DNA of 64,000 nt from Flavonifractor hominis (GTDB lineage Bacteria; Bacillota; Clostridia; Oscillospirales; Oscillospiraceae). Below the pieces are notes generated by a model, which ran no database searches, was not told the origin of the DNA, and saw only the letters and a program-made list of their open reading frames with translations. Shown piece after piece: positions 51,564 through 60,512 of the stretch (position 1 is the stretch's first letter; every line of letters begins with the position of its first letter). The stretch spans positions 186,001 to 250,000 of the forward strand of contig NZ_JBBMFT010000004.1 of the NCBI RefSeq assembly GCF_040095835.1, written 5' to 3'. Position numbers and translations under genes: made by a program.

Positions 51564-52121
51564 TCAGTTGGAAAGTGGGCGGAGTATGCGGCAGGGGTTA
51601 CCGGCAGCCAGAGTATACGCCGGTACATCCCGGGTAACTACGCTGCCCGCGCCGATAACGGCCCCGTCGCCAATGGTGACTCCGGGCAGAACCGATACCC
51701 CGCCGCCGAACCATACATCGCTGCCCACGGTAATGGGATGGGCAAATTCCACACCTTTGCGGCGGATAGAGGCATCCAGGGGGTGGCCGGCGGTATAAAA
51801 TCCACAGTTGGGGCCAACCAGAACGTCGTTGCCAAAGGTGACCGGGGCACAGTCGAGAATAACACAGTTGTAATTGGCGTAAAAGCGTTCGCCTAACGTA
51901 ATATTTGCTCCGTAATCACACTGAAAGCCGGGGTTGATGGTAAAATGCTCTCCGGTATGCCCCAGCAACTCCTGCAGCAGGGCCTGACGCTCACTGTCCT
52001 GGTCCGGAGAAAGCAGATTCAATTGATGACACAGCCGAGCCGCCCGCAAGCGCAAAGCAGTGAGCTGTGGATCACCGGCGTCATAGGACAGGCCAGCTAC
52101 CATTTTATCCCATTCGGTCAT
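51564..52121 (-). CDS. Sugar O-acetyltransferase (maltose/galactoside acetyltransferase type)
   Basis: 185 residues from the ATG at 52121 (AGGAGG upstream). N-terminal MTEWDKMVAGLSYDAGDPQL ... is the Mac domain. Left-handed beta-helix hexapeptide repeats include NITLGERFYANYNCVILD and the catalytic His in FYTAGHPLDASIRR, then GSDVWFGGGVSVLPGVTIGDGAVIGAGSVVTRDVPAYTLAAGNPCRIL. It acetylates sugars with acetyl-CoA as a trimer. A terminator separates it from ricT. Confidence 0.93.
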   Translation of the reverse strand: MTEWDKMVAGLSYDAGDPQLTALRLRAARLCHQLNLLSPDQDSERQALLQELLGHTGEHFTINPGFQCDYGANITLGERFYANYNCVILDCAPVTFGNDVLVGPNCGFYTAGHPLDASIRRKGVEFAHPITVGSDVWFGGGVSVLPGVTIGDGAVIGAGSVVTRDVPAYTLAAGNPCRILRPLSN

Positions 52122-52147
52122 ATGGCATTTCCTCCTGATTAAAACAT

Positions 52148-52180
52148 ACGGGCGGCCTTCGATTGGAAGGCCGCCCGTGT
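52148..52180 (-). terminator. Terminator after ricT
   Basis: ACGGGCGGCCTTC / GAAGGCCGCCCGT hairpin followed on the minus strand by a T-rich stretch. Confidence 0.7.
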
Positions 52181-52183
52181 ACA

Positions 52184-53479
52184 TTAAGACTGCTGCGGGG
52201 GTTGCTGAGGCTTGTCCCCCTTTGGCTTTCCACGATAGCGGCGGCGGGGACGTTTCTTTTCACCGGCAGGCGCAGCGGAAGCTCCCTCCGGTGCGGGGGC
52301 CGGCTGTGGATTCTGCTGAGGCTTGGGGGGCTGTTTGGGCTTCTCCGGACGGGGAGGCTTAGCCTCTCCCTTCTGCTTGGGCCGGGGCGGCGGAACGGCT
52401 TTTCCTTCCTCGGCAGGCTTTCGGGGAGATGATTCCCCGCCACTTTTGTTTCCGCCACGGCTGCGGTTGCGGCTGCGGCGGGATTTTCCGCTCCCTTCCG
52501 CTGCCTTTTCCGGTGCAGCTTCGGGTGCGGCCACTTCCAGCTGATTGAGGGCCGCTTCCAAGCTGCCGGACAGGCGCTGTCCGGGTTCCTCCACCGGGGT
52601 GACCTTACGCAGCTTGGCCAACTCTTCCGGAGGCGGTGCCACATAGCCTTCCGGCCGCTTTCCCTTACCATTGCGCACCACGCACAGCTCACAGTTATGG
52701 AAACACTTGGGGGACTCATCCGGCTGATCTTCCAAGCGTACTTTCACGGTCTCTCGCAGCAGGTTGACCTGGCATACCGTGCCCACGCCTTCCGGCGTCT
52801 CTACAAAGGACTCATTTTTGGGCATGCGATGGACCGCGTCTTCATAGGCTTCCTGCTCGTACTTCAGGCAGCACATCAACCGCCCACAGGTGCCCGAGAT
52901 CTTTGTGGGGTTGAGAGAGAGGTTCTGAGTCTTGGCCATTTTAATGGATACAGGCTGAAATTCCTCCAGAAAAGAGGCACAGCAGAAGGGGCGGCCGCAA
53001 ATTCCCAATCCACCCAGCATTTTGGCCTCATCCCGCACACCAATCTGCCGCAGTTCGATACGGGCGTGAAACACGCCCGCCAGATCCTTGACCAGGGCGC
53101 GAAAATCCACCCGTCCGTCAGAGGTAAAGAAGAAAAGAATCTTGCTGCCGTCAAAGCTGTATTCCACCCGTACCAGCTTCATGTCCAGACCGTGGGCGGC
53201 GATTTTTTCCTGACAGATGGTAAAGGCCCGGGTCTCTTTCTCCCGGTTGCGCTCCACAGTCTGCAGGTCCTGGGGGGTGGCCAGACGCACCAGCGGGCGC
53301 AGGGGCTGGACGACGGACTCATCCTCTACCATGGTATTGCCTTGGGAACACTCACCGTATTCCAGACCACGGGAGGTCTCAATGATGACCCCATCCCCAG
53401 GAGCCACCGTCTGTCCCTGAGGATCAAAATAGTATTCCTTGCCTCCGTTTTTAAAGCGGACGGCGATGATCTCTGTCAT
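52184..53479 (-). CDS. ricT: RicT (YaaT) family protein with a long basic tail
   Basis: 431 residues from the ATG at 53479 (GAGGATTTCT upstream). The PSP1 domain (residues 1-260) contains KILFFFTSDGRVDFRALVKDLA, GLGICGRPFCCASFL and SGTCGRLMCCLKYE, the cysteines that bind Fe-S clusters in the RicA-RicF-RicT complex controlling RNase Y and sporulation entry. The last 150 residues are low complexity, rich in Pro, Lys, Arg and Gly; the tail is longer than in Bacillus. It sits downstream of holB, as in most Bacillota. Confidence 0.93.
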   Translation of the reverse strand: MTEIIAVRFKNGGKEYYFDPQGQTVAPGDGVIIETSRGLEYGECSQGNTMVEDESVVQPLRPLVRLATPQDLQTVERNREKETRAFTICQEKIAAHGLDMKLVRVEYSFDGSKILFFFTSDGRVDFRALVKDLAGVFHARIELRQIGVRDEAKMLGGLGICGRPFCCASFLEEFQPVSIKMAKTQNLSLNPTKISGTCGRLMCCLKYEQEAYEDAVHRMPKNESFVETPEGVGTVCQVNLLRETVKVRLEDQPDESPKCFHNCELCVVRNGKGKRPEGYVAPPPEELAKLRKVTPVEEPGQRLSGSLEAALNQLEVAAPEAAPEKAAEGSGKSRRSRNRSRGGNKSGGESSPRKPAEEGKAVPPPRPKQKGEAKPPRPEKPKQPPKPQQNPQPAPAPEGASAAPAGEKKRPRRRYRGKPKGDKPQQPPQQS

Positions 53480-53508
53480 AGAAATCCTCCGATTCGAATC
53501 GCGTTGGA

Positions 53509-54498
53509 TCACAACGTGGACAGGGCCGCACCCAGCCAGCCGGCCAGATGGCCTGTGCCCACGTAAAAACCGCAGGCGGTACGCAGCTGCTCCAGCACGC
53601 CCACTGCCCGGATAAGGGTGCGGGAGGGGAGGGCGGATGCCGCCTGCTCCGCCGCGGCGCGGCGGTTTGGATCGGTTTCATGCAGAGCGCCTGCAGCGCA
53701 TACCAGAGCGTCCCGCAGCAGCAGGATACCCTCGTCCAACAGGGCGCAGAACCGGTCCCGATCCCACTTTTCCAGGGAAACACAGTGTTCCAGCAGAGCG
53801 AGCTCATCTCCGGCGGCCAAACGCCGGATCAGTTCCAGCGCGCCGTCGAGGGCCTGTTGGTCCCGACTCTCCCGGCCCTCCAGCTGGTCCACGGCCCGGC
53901 CCAGCAGACCCTCGCAGCGCTGAGCGGCCGAGCGGCGCTCCGCTTCGGAGCGGTCGGGATACTGCGCGGCCAGCCAGGCCTCTGCCTCTCCCTGGGTGAC
54001 GGGGGAGAGGGTAAGCACTTCGCACCGGGAACGTACGGTGGGAAGCAGGGCAGCGGCATTGTCGGCCAGCAGCAGAAAGGCTGCGTAGGGCGGACCTTCC
54101 TCCAAGAGTTTGAGCATGGCGTTCTGAGCGCTGGGATTCATGCTCTGCGCCTGCTCCAAAATGTAGACCTTGCGGGGTGCTTCGTTGGGCCGGATGTAGG
54201 CGTCCGAACGCAGAGCACGGATCTGAGCTACAGTGAGTTCCGATCCCTCGCCGCCGGCGCGGATAACATCGGGATGAATACCCGCCATGGCCTTGCGGCA
54301 GCCCGGGCAGGTAAAGCAGGGCTTGTCCCCGGCTGTGCCGGTGCACACCAGAGCGGCCGAAAGCAGACCCGCCAGGGTCCGTTTTCCGGACCCCGGCGGA
54401 CCGCTGAGCAAATATGCATGGGAAAGGCCGCGCCGGGCGCTCTCCAGTTCCAGCTGCCGCTTCAGCGCCCGGTTACCGGCCAGACGGGTCAGATCCAT
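53509..54498 (-). CDS. holB: DNA polymerase III delta' subunit
   Basis: 329 residues. AAA+ clamp-loader fold: GNRALKRQLELESARRGLSHAYLLSGPPGSGKRTLA (Walker A), zinc ligands CFTCPGCRKAM, the R-x-L sensor and PLL-type EQAQSMNPSAQNAMLKLLEEGPPYAAFLLLADNAAALLPTVRSRCEVLTL. It starts 6 bases after darA and ends 29 bases before ricT. Confidence 0.95.
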   Translation of the reverse strand: MDLTRLAGNRALKRQLELESARRGLSHAYLLSGPPGSGKRTLAGLLSAALVCTGTAGDKPCFTCPGCRKAMAGIHPDVIRAGGEGSELTVAQIRALRSDAYIRPNEAPRKVYILEQAQSMNPSAQNAMLKLLEEGPPYAAFLLLADNAAALLPTVRSRCEVLTLSPVTQGEAEAWLAAQYPDRSEAERRSAAQRCEGLLGRAVDQLEGRESRDQQALDGALELIRRLAAGDELALLEHCVSLEKWDRDRFCALLDEGILLLRDALVCAAGALHETDPNRRAAAEQAASALPSRTLIRAVGVLEQLRTACGFYVGTGHLAGWLGAALSTL

Positions 54499-54504
54499 AA
54501 AAAA

Positions 54505-54828
54505 TCAGACCCGTTCAAACCGCTCGATGTCCACCACAAAGATGGTGGCGCCGCCTACCACGACCTCCACAGGCATACTGGGATAGTAGCCATAACTCAT
54601 TTCGGTGGTGGTGGGGATCATCTGCTTGCGGCTGTGGGAGTGCTCACGGATGATGTCGATCACCGTCTGCACCTTTTCCTCATCCACACCGATGAGAATG
54701 GTGACGTTACCAGCCATCAGAAAGCCGCCGGTGGTAGCCAGCTTGGTGGACGAAAAGCCCTTTTTGGTCAGTGCCTGGGTGACGGTATTGGCGTCGTCGT
54801 GATTAATGATCGCAAGGACCAGTTTCAT
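54505..54828 (-). CDS. darA: Cyclic di-AMP receptor DarA (PstA)
   Basis: 107 residues with a PII-like fold: MKLVLAIINHDDANTVTQALTKKGFSSTKLATTGGFLMAGNVTILIGVDEEKVQTVIDII ... GGATIFVVDIERFERV. The TTGGFL and GVDEEKV motifs are typical. It binds c-di-AMP as a trimer. It sits between a YaaO-type decarboxylase gene and holB; tmk and yaaR, which flank darA in Bacillus, are absent. Confidence 0.95.
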   Translation of the reverse strand: MKLVLAIINHDDANTVTQALTKKGFSSTKLATTGGFLMAGNVTILIGVDEEKVQTVIDIIREHSHSRKQMIPTTTEMSYGYYPSMPVEVVVGGATIFVVDIERFERV

Positions 54829-54840
54829 TCTTATCCCTCC

Positions 54841-56202
54841 TCAAGGAAAAGACGTTCCTCCATCTCCGCACGACACACAACCGGCGGATGAAAGAACCGG
54901 AATGTCTTCCCATCTATTATAACCTATCTCATACAAATATGCGATAGTTTTTTTCTCAATTTGCTCTCCTGGAGCCACAATTGGTATCCCGGGTGGGTAG
55001 GGGGCAATGGCTTGAGCAGCCGTTCGTCCCTCTGCAGCGGACAAAGGCACATGGGTCCGGGGGGCAAAGAGGGCCTGCCGGGGGGAGCAGACGGAGACAG
55101 GCAGCGGGGGAGGAGGCGGCAGGAGCCTGGGCACGCCGGGGAGAAGAAGATCCAGAGCAGCCCGCAGGCGGGCGAAGTCTGCCCGGGTGTCGGCACAGGT
55201 GGGAATAAAAACAACGTGCCCCACGTCGGCCATCTCGGGCCACACCCCCAGTTCTTCCAGTCGTGCCTGGGCGGTAAAGCCATCGGCACAGCGCAGCACG
55301 AAGCGGGTGGGATCCAGCGGCGCATCCGCCGGGGTGAGGGAAGGATAGTCCTGCCGCAGCCGGTCCACCTCCTTTGCCGTGTCACGGTAGGCGGCAGCCC
55401 CCTTTTCCAGCATATGCGCCCGGCACACATCCAGAGCGGCCATCATGGGGTAGGATGGGCTGGACGATCCGTAGAGACTCCCCACCCGGCGCAGGTCGGC
55501 CTGGGAAAAAGCGGGGCCGGAGAGCAGCAGCGCGGTCTGCCCCGGGGCGGGTAGGGTCTTATGGGTGGATACCACCGCCAGATCAGCGGCGGCCAGCGAG
55601 GTGTCGCCTAAAAAAGGCAGATGGGCTCCGTGGGCGGCGTCTACCACCAGATAGCCGCCCCGGCGGTGCATGACCGCTGCCAAGGCGGGAAGATCTGATA
55701 ATACACCGTAATAAGTTGGTGAAGTAATGCAGAGCGTATGAATTTCTGGGTGACAGTCCAACTGCCGTTCCACCTCAGCCGGGTCAATGGGACCGGTAAT
55801 CCCGGCTTCAGTCAACCAGGGGCGTTCCAGATATATCGGATGCAGATCCATCAAGGCCAGGGCGTTGTAGGCCGAGCGGTGACAGCCCCGGTCCAGCAGG
55901 ACCCCATCCCCCGGCCGGCAGGCCAGAGTGAGGGCGGAGAGCACTCCTTGGGTGGAACCGCCGGTGAGAAACAGGCAATGAGGCATGCCAAACACCTCTG
56001 CCCATAGCTGCTCGGCCTGTTCAATGGCTCCGCCTCCGTCAAACAGGTCTCCAGTGGGGGGCAACTCGGTAAAGTCGATATTTGCCAGCCCTGCCAGCTC
56101 GGGGGCTGGGAGAGGTCGGCCCTTGTGGCCGGGCATATGCATGCGCAATGGATCGGTAGCGGCAAAGGACCGCAGTGCGTCATAAAGGGGCGTGTTTTCC
56201 AC
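54841..56202 (-). CDS. Orn/Lys/Arg decarboxylase-type PLP enzyme (YaaO-like)
   Basis: 453 residues from a GTG at 56202, preceded by GGGAGGCG; longer frames lack a ribosome-binding site. PLP-fold type I motifs: RMHMPGHKGRPLP, LTGGSTQGVLSAL, VDAAHGAHLPF and the PLP lysine in STHKTLPAPGQTALL. The C-terminal domain ends RTAAQAIAPYPPGIPIVAPGE, typical of arginine or lysine decarboxylases. It makes polyamines or cadaverine; the substrate is undetermined. The gene position matches yaaO beside darA and holB. Confidence 0.9.
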   Translation of the reverse strand: MENTPLYDALRSFAATDPLRMHMPGHKGRPLPAPELAGLANIDFTELPPTGDLFDGGGAIEQAEQLWAEVFGMPHCLFLTGGSTQGVLSALTLACRPGDGVLLDRGCHRSAYNALALMDLHPIYLERPWLTEAGITGPIDPAEVERQLDCHPEIHTLCITSPTYYGVLSDLPALAAVMHRRGGYLVVDAAHGAHLPFLGDTSLAAADLAVVSTHKTLPAPGQTALLLSGPAFSQADLRRVGSLYGSSSPSYPMMAALDVCRAHMLEKGAAAYRDTAKEVDRLRQDYPSLTPADAPLDPTRFVLRCADGFTAQARLEELGVWPEMADVGHVVFIPTCADTRADFARLRAALDLLLPGVPRLLPPPPPLPVSVCSPRQALFAPRTHVPLSAAEGRTAAQAIAPYPPGIPIVAPGEQIEKKTIAYLYEIGYNRWEDIPVLSSAGCVSCGDGGTSFP

Positions 56203-56321
56203 AAAATCGCCTCCCGGTGTGGAAGATTTGTTTGAGTATAGCAAAAAGCGGCAGGCCCTGCAAGTCCGGCCTATCGCAGGGCAAAAAAGCGACGGCATGG
56301 CAGCGCCAGCCAAGCCCACAT

Positions 56322-56368
56322 AAAAAACACCGGATCTCCGCCATATGGCGGAGATCCGGTGTTTTTTT
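56322..56368. terminator. Intrinsic terminator after glyS
   Basis: Long perfect palindrome (ACACCGGATCTCCGCCAT and its complement), with A and T runs on the two sides. Confidence 0.92.
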
Positions 56369-57800
56369 AAAAGCGGATGCGCTGGGCGATGTAGTCCTTG
56401 ACCTCGCTCATGGGGATACGCACCTGCTGCATGGAGTCACGCTCCCGGATGGTGACGCAGCCGTCGGCGGGGGTGGTCTCGTCGCCCACGGTCTGGAAAT
56501 CCAGGGTGATGCAGAAGGGGGTGCCGATCTCGTCCTGACGGCGGTAGCGCTTGCCGATGGAGCCGGCGTCATCATAGTCCACCATGAACTCCTTGGCCAG
56601 CTCGTCCCGCAGCTGCTGGGCGGGACCGGAGAGGACCTCCTTCTTGCTCAGGGGCAGCACGGCGCACTTGAAGGGCGCCAGGGCGGGGTGGAAGCGCATA
56701 ACGGTGCGGATGTCGTCGTTGCCCTTCTTGTCCTGGCCCACCACTTCCTCGTCGTAGGCTTCCACCAGGAAGGCCAGGGTCACGCGGTCGGCGCCCAGGG
56801 AAGGCTCGATGACGTAGGGGATATAGTGCTCGTTCTTCTCCTGGTCGAAGTAGGTCAGATCCTTGCCGGAGTGCTCCTGGTGCTGCTTGAGGTCATAATC
56901 GGTACGGTCGGCCACGCCCCACAGCTCGCCCCAGCCGAAGGGGAACATGAACTCAAAGTCGGTAGTGGCCTTGGAGTAGAAGGCCAGCTCCTCCGGCTCA
57001 TGATCCCGCAGGCGCAGGTCTTCATCGGAGATGCCCAGGTCGTTGAGCCACTTGTGGCAGAATTCACGCCAGTAGGAGAACCACTCCAGATCGGTGCCGG
57101 GCTGGCAGAAGAATTCCAGCTCCATCTGCTCAAACTCCCGGATGCGGAAGATGAAGTTGCCCGGGGTGATCTCGTTGCGGAAGCTCTTGCCCACCTGGCA
57201 CACGCCGAAGGGCAGCTTCTTGCGGGTGGTACGCTGGATGGCGGGGAAGTTGACGAAGATGCCCTGGGCGGTCTCAGGCCGCAGGTAGACCTCGGTGCTG
57301 CTGTCCTCGGTGACGCCCTGGTGGGTCTTAAACATCAGGTTGAACTTGCGGATGTCGGTGAAGTCGGACTTGCCGCAGCCGGGGCAGGTAACGCCGTTGT
57401 CCCGGATGAAGGCCACCAGTTCGTCGTTGGTCATGGCCTCCACGTTTACGTCGGTGCGGCCCTGCTCGGCGCACCAATCCTCAATGAGCTTGTCGGCCCG
57501 GTGGCGCATCTTACAGGCCTTGCAGTCGATGAGGGGATCGTTGAAGGTAGACACGTGGCCGGAAGCCACCCACACTTCAGGGTTCATAAGAATGGCAGCG
57601 TCCAGCCCCACGTTGTAGGGGTTCTCCTGGACAAACTTCTTCCACCAGGCACGCTTGACGTTGTTCTTCAGCTCCACACCCAGGGGGCCATAGTCCCAGG
57701 AGTTGGCCAGGCCGCCGTAAATCTCGCTGCCGGGATAGACAAAGCCGCGGCCCTTGCACAGGGCTACGATCTTTTCCATGGTCTTTTCGGTGTTTTTCAT
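56367..57800 (-). CDS. glyS: Glycyl-tRNA synthetase (homodimeric type)
   Basis: 477 residues from the ATG at 57800 (AAAGGAG upstream). Class II motifs: FVYPGSEIYGGLANSWDYGPLGVELKNN (motif 1 region), LRPETAQGIFVNF, GKSFRNEITPGNFIFRIREFEQMELEFF (motif 2) and YVIEPSLGADRVTLAFL (motif 3). This is the alpha-2 type found in eukaryotes and many Bacillota, not the alpha-2 beta-2 glyQ/glyS form. Expression is probably controlled by a tRNA-Gly T-box in its leader. Confidence 0.97.
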   Translation of the reverse strand: MKNTEKTMEKIVALCKGRGFVYPGSEIYGGLANSWDYGPLGVELKNNVKRAWWKKFVQENPYNVGLDAAILMNPEVWVASGHVSTFNDPLIDCKACKMRHRADKLIEDWCAEQGRTDVNVEAMTNDELVAFIRDNGVTCPGCGKSDFTDIRKFNLMFKTHQGVTEDSSTEVYLRPETAQGIFVNFPAIQRTTRKKLPFGVCQVGKSFRNEITPGNFIFRIREFEQMELEFFCQPGTDLEWFSYWREFCHKWLNDLGISDEDLRLRDHEPEELAFYSKATTDFEFMFPFGWGELWGVADRTDYDLKQHQEHSGKDLTYFDQEKNEHYIPYVIEPSLGADRVTLAFLVEAYDEEVVGQDKKGNDDIRTVMRFHPALAPFKCAVLPLSKKEVLSGPAQQLRDELAKEFMVDYDDAGSIGKRYRRQDEIGTPFCITLDFQTVGDETTPADGCVTIRERDSMQQVRIPMSEVKDYIAQRIRF

Positions 57801-57829
57801 CGTATATGCTCCTTTACCCATTTATTCGC

Positions 57830-58070
57830 CAAGAAAAAAACGCCCCGAGCCATAAGGCTCAGGGCGAAGAAAACTCCGTGGTGCCACCTGAATTCGGAGC
57901 AGACGCTCCGCACTCTGACCCGGTAACGGCGGGGACCGGCGGGGCATTGCCTCCCCGCGGCTCACGGGTGCCTTCTGCGGGACCTTCGGGAGCCTTCCAC
58001 CAAAACGGCTCCTCTCTGCGGTCCGGGTCTCCGCGTACTCTTCCCGGTCGTGGCCTGTGCTGATTTCCGG
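57830..58070 (-). ncRNA. T-box leader of glyS
   Basis: Minus-strand leader of about 240 bases. It contains the T-box core AGGTGGCACCACGG (about 57886-57873), matching the consensus AGGGTGGNACCGCG apart from a few positions. A terminator helix follows (CGCCCTGAGCC, TTAT, GGCTCGGGGCG and a T run, 57866-57834). Upstream stems are GC-rich, as expected for Stem I. Uncharged tRNA-Gly should pair with the bulge and favour antitermination. I could not fix the specifier codon by eye. Confidence 0.9.
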
Positions 58071-58073
58071 TGT

Positions 58074-58102
58074 ATTCTATCACCTTTTCCCCTCTGCGTC
58101 AA
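58074..58102 (-). promoter_or_regulatory. glyS promoter
   Basis: Minus strand: TTGACG (58102-58097), a 17-bp spacer, TAGAAT (58079-58074). Confidence 0.72.
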
Positions 58103-58148
58103 GGGAAAGGGGGCGCAAGACCCAGTTTTCTTTCCCTGAAATGTGCGC

Positions 58149-59054
58149 TCAGCTCAGCAGCAGGTCTACATCCTCAATGCTCAGTCCAGACTGGAGGGCC
58201 AGGTTGATGCCGTAGCCAATGACCTTGCTCAGGTCGTGGACCTGGGTGTCGATGTCTTTGGGAGTGACCACCAATCCCTCTCCCGCGCCCTGAAGGGCGG
58301 AAGGGTCCAACTCCTCCCGGCCGGCCTCGGCCAGCACGTCGCAGGTAAGGGTGACGGCGTCCACCACCGTGGGTGCACCAATGGCGATGACGGGTACGCC
58401 AAGGTTCTGCGCATCCAGGGCGAAGCGGGCGTTGCCAACCCCTGAGCCGGGGGTAATGCCGGTATCGGACAGCTGGACGGTACGGCAGATGCGCTTCAGG
58501 CTGCGGGCGGCCAGCGCGTCCACCGCCAGCACACAGGCCGGGTGGATCTTGTCCACCACCGCCCGGACCAGCTCGCCGCTCTCCACGCCGGTGGTACCCA
58601 GTACACCCGCGGCCAGGGCGGCCACCGGGCGGAAGGAGCCGAAGTGCTCCGGGACTTGTTCCACCAAGTGGCGGGTCACCAGGGTATAATCTGCGGCCTT
58701 AGGGCCCAGGTTGTCCGGGGTAATGGCCCGGTTGCCCAGCCCCACCACCAGGGCGGGTGCATCGGGAGCGGATGGGAGCAGGGGCTTCAGCTCAGCAGCC
58801 AGGGCCCGTACCGCCCGCCCAAAAGCATCTGCCTCCCGCCGTTCCAGAGCGTCCAGCTCCAATGTCACATAGCGGCCTGGCGGTTTACCCAGCGCCTGGG
58901 CGCCCTGCTGGTCCAGTATCTCCACTGTGGTGACGGCGTAGCCCTCCCGCTGGCGCTCCCCGGATGTTACCCCGGGCAGGCGGGCGGCTTCTCCGGCACC
59001 CTCTCGCCAGAGCTGGGCGGCCTCAATGGCCAGGTCGGTCCTTGGTCTGCGCAT
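58149..59054 (-). CDS. gpr: Germination protease GPR
   Basis: 301 residues. Conserved core LVVGLGNRAITPDNLGPKAADYTLVTRHLV, VLGTTGVESGELVRAVVDKIHPACVLAVDALAARSL and TGITPGSGVGNAR. It degrades small acid-soluble spore proteins at germination and is made as a zymogen in the forespore under sigma-G. GAGGAGG precedes the ATG. It lies divergent from rpsT, a common arrangement in Bacillota. Confidence 0.96.
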   Translation of the reverse strand: MRRPRTDLAIEAAQLWREGAGEAARLPGVTSGERQREGYAVTTVEILDQQGAQALGKPPGRYVTLELDALERREADAFGRAVRALAAELKPLLPSAPDAPALVVGLGNRAITPDNLGPKAADYTLVTRHLVEQVPEHFGSFRPVAALAAGVLGTTGVESGELVRAVVDKIHPACVLAVDALAARSLKRICRTVQLSDTGITPGSGVGNARFALDAQNLGVPVIAIGAPTVVDAVTLTCDVLAEAGREELDPSALQGAGEGLVVTPKDIDTQVHDLSKVIGYGINLALQSGLSIEDVDLLLS

Positions 59055-59165
59055 GATGGCCTCCTCTGCCGCCCCAAGATATGGTATAAGGACGGCCTTT
59101 CAGCTCTATTTTTTGCGAGAAGGGCCTTCATATACAAAAAAAGTGAAAAAAATTTGAAAAAACAG

Positions 59166-59194
59166 TTGCAATTTTTGAAACTTGCTGTTAAAAT
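59166..59194 (+). promoter_or_regulatory. rpsT promoter
   Basis: TTGCAA (59166-59171), a 17-bp spacer, TAAAAT (59189-59194), in an AT-rich 200-base gap between gpr and rpsT. Confidence 0.7.
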
Positions 59195-59255
59195 GTAAAT
59201 CTGCACGGGCAAACTGTGTAAATAACGATTATCGTCATCGGAGGAGGTGTTTGGT

Positions 59256-59519
59256 TTGCCGAATATTAAGTCTGCCAAGAAGCGTGTCCTGGTGAACGCC
59301 ACCAAGGCTGCGCAGAACAAGGCCGCTAAGTCCGCGCTGAAGACCGACATCAAGAAGTTTGAGGCCGCGGTGGTCGAAGGCAACCGCAGCGAGGCCGAGG
59401 GCGCTTACAAGGTGGCCGTCAAGGCGGTCGACAAGGCTGTGGTCAAGGGTCTGCTGCACAAGAACAATGCCGCTCACAAGAAGAGCGCCATGACCATCAA
59501 GCTCAACAAGCTGGCCTAA
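59256..59519 (+). CDS. rpsT: 30S ribosomal protein S20
   Basis: 87 residues from a TTG at 59256, seven bases after GGAGGAGGTG; this gives the family N-terminus MPNIKSAKKRVLVN. The rest is the usual Lys- and Ala-rich helical bundle (NKAAKSALKTDIKKFEAAV ... LHKNNAAHKKSAMTIKLNKLA). TTG starts are known for rpsT and may lie under autogenous control. Confidence 0.97.
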   Translation: MPNIKSAKKRVLVNATKAAQNKAAKSALKTDIKKFEAAVVEGNRSEAEGAYKVAVKAVDKAVVKGLLHKNNAAHKKSAMTIKLNKLA

Positions 59520-59530
59520 AGGTCGAACCC

Positions 59531-59570
59531 CAAAAGACCGTCTGCATAGCAGACGGTCTTTTTCGTTTTT
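59531..59570 (+). terminator. Intrinsic terminator after rpsT
   Basis: AAAGACCGTCTGC, loop ATA, GCAGACGGTCTTT, then further T. Confidence 0.9.
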
Positions 59571-59617
59571 TTTCAGGCAAAAGGGGATACAATGAGAGCG
59601 ACGGGAGGAGGGCGGCT

Positions 59618-60481
59618 GTGAAACGGTTGTGGACGGCGGCGCCGGTGCGTTTTTTGAGAGAGATGGTGGAGATCTACTTCTCGCGCCATGTCTCCCGGTC
59701 GGCAGCGGAGCTGGCCTATTTTTTGATCTTGACCTTTTTCCCGATCCTTATCTGTATCAATGCCTTTATCAGTCTGCTGGATCTGCAGGCTACTGCGATT
59801 CTGGATGCCCTGGGGCCCTTCGTGCCCCGGGAAAGCATTGGAATACTGGAGGAGTATCTGCGCTATATCAGCGACAACCAGTCCCCGGCCCTGCTGGCCG
59901 CAGGGGCCGCGGCCACGCTCCTTTCGGCTTCGGCGGCCTTCCGTTCGCTGATGCGTATTATGGGAGAGATCTATGGGCGCCGGAGTTACCGGGGGATCTG
60001 GACCATTGCGGCCAGCGCGGCTTTCTCCGCGCTGCTGCTGGTGACCATCTACCTGTCCCTCATCGTGCTGCTCACAGGCGACTGGCTGTTCCGGCTGGTA
60101 GAGAGCCGGCTGCATCTGGAGGCGGCGGTATTGCCCTGGGAGTGGCGGTGGTTCCGCTTCCTGCTGCTGTTTCTGTTGGTATTCCTTTTTGTGCTGCTGG
60201 TCTATCGGGTGGCCGCCCCTAGGGGAAAGCCCCGGCCGCCGGTGCTTACGGGGGCTTTTTTGGCGGCAATGGCACTGGTGGCGGCCTCCATGCTTTTTTC
60301 CTGGTTTATCGGTCTCTCCTCCCGCTACTCCATGGTGTATGGGTCCCTGGCTTCGGTCATCATCTTACTGGTGTGGCTCTACCTGTGTGGCAATGTGCTG
60401 ATCCTGGGAAACGTATTCAACTGTGTGTGGTACCGGCATAAAAAAGTACGCTACCTGAAGCGGCAGCGCCAGGAGCAATAA
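59618..60481 (+). CDS. YihY/BrkB family membrane protein
   Basis: 287 residues from a GTG at 59618 (GGGAGGAGG upstream). Six membrane segments with the YihY pattern RHVSRSAAELAYFLILTFFPILICINAFI, LLSASAAFRSLMRIMGEIYGRR, SWFIGLSSRYSMVYGSLASVIILLVWLYLCGNVLILGNVFN. Once called RNase BN by mistake; the function of this family remains unclear. Single gene between terminators. Confidence 0.92.
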   Translation: MKRLWTAAPVRFLREMVEIYFSRHVSRSAAELAYFLILTFFPILICINAFISLLDLQATAILDALGPFVPRESIGILEEYLRYISDNQSPALLAAGAAATLLSASAAFRSLMRIMGEIYGRRSYRGIWTIAASAAFSALLLVTIYLSLIVLLTGDWLFRLVESRLHLEAAVLPWEWRWFRFLLLFLLVFLFVLLVYRVAAPRGKPRPPVLTGAFLAAMALVAASMLFSWFIGLSSRYSMVYGSLASVIILLVWLYLCGNVLILGNVFNCVWYRHKKVRYLKRQRQEQ

Positions 60482-60512
60482 AAAAGACGCGCCATAAAGG
60501 CGCGTCTTTTTT
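60481..60512. terminator. Bidirectional intrinsic terminator
   Basis: AAAAGACGCGCC, loop ATAAA, GGCGCGTCTTTTTT between convergent yihY and coaX. Confidence 0.9.
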
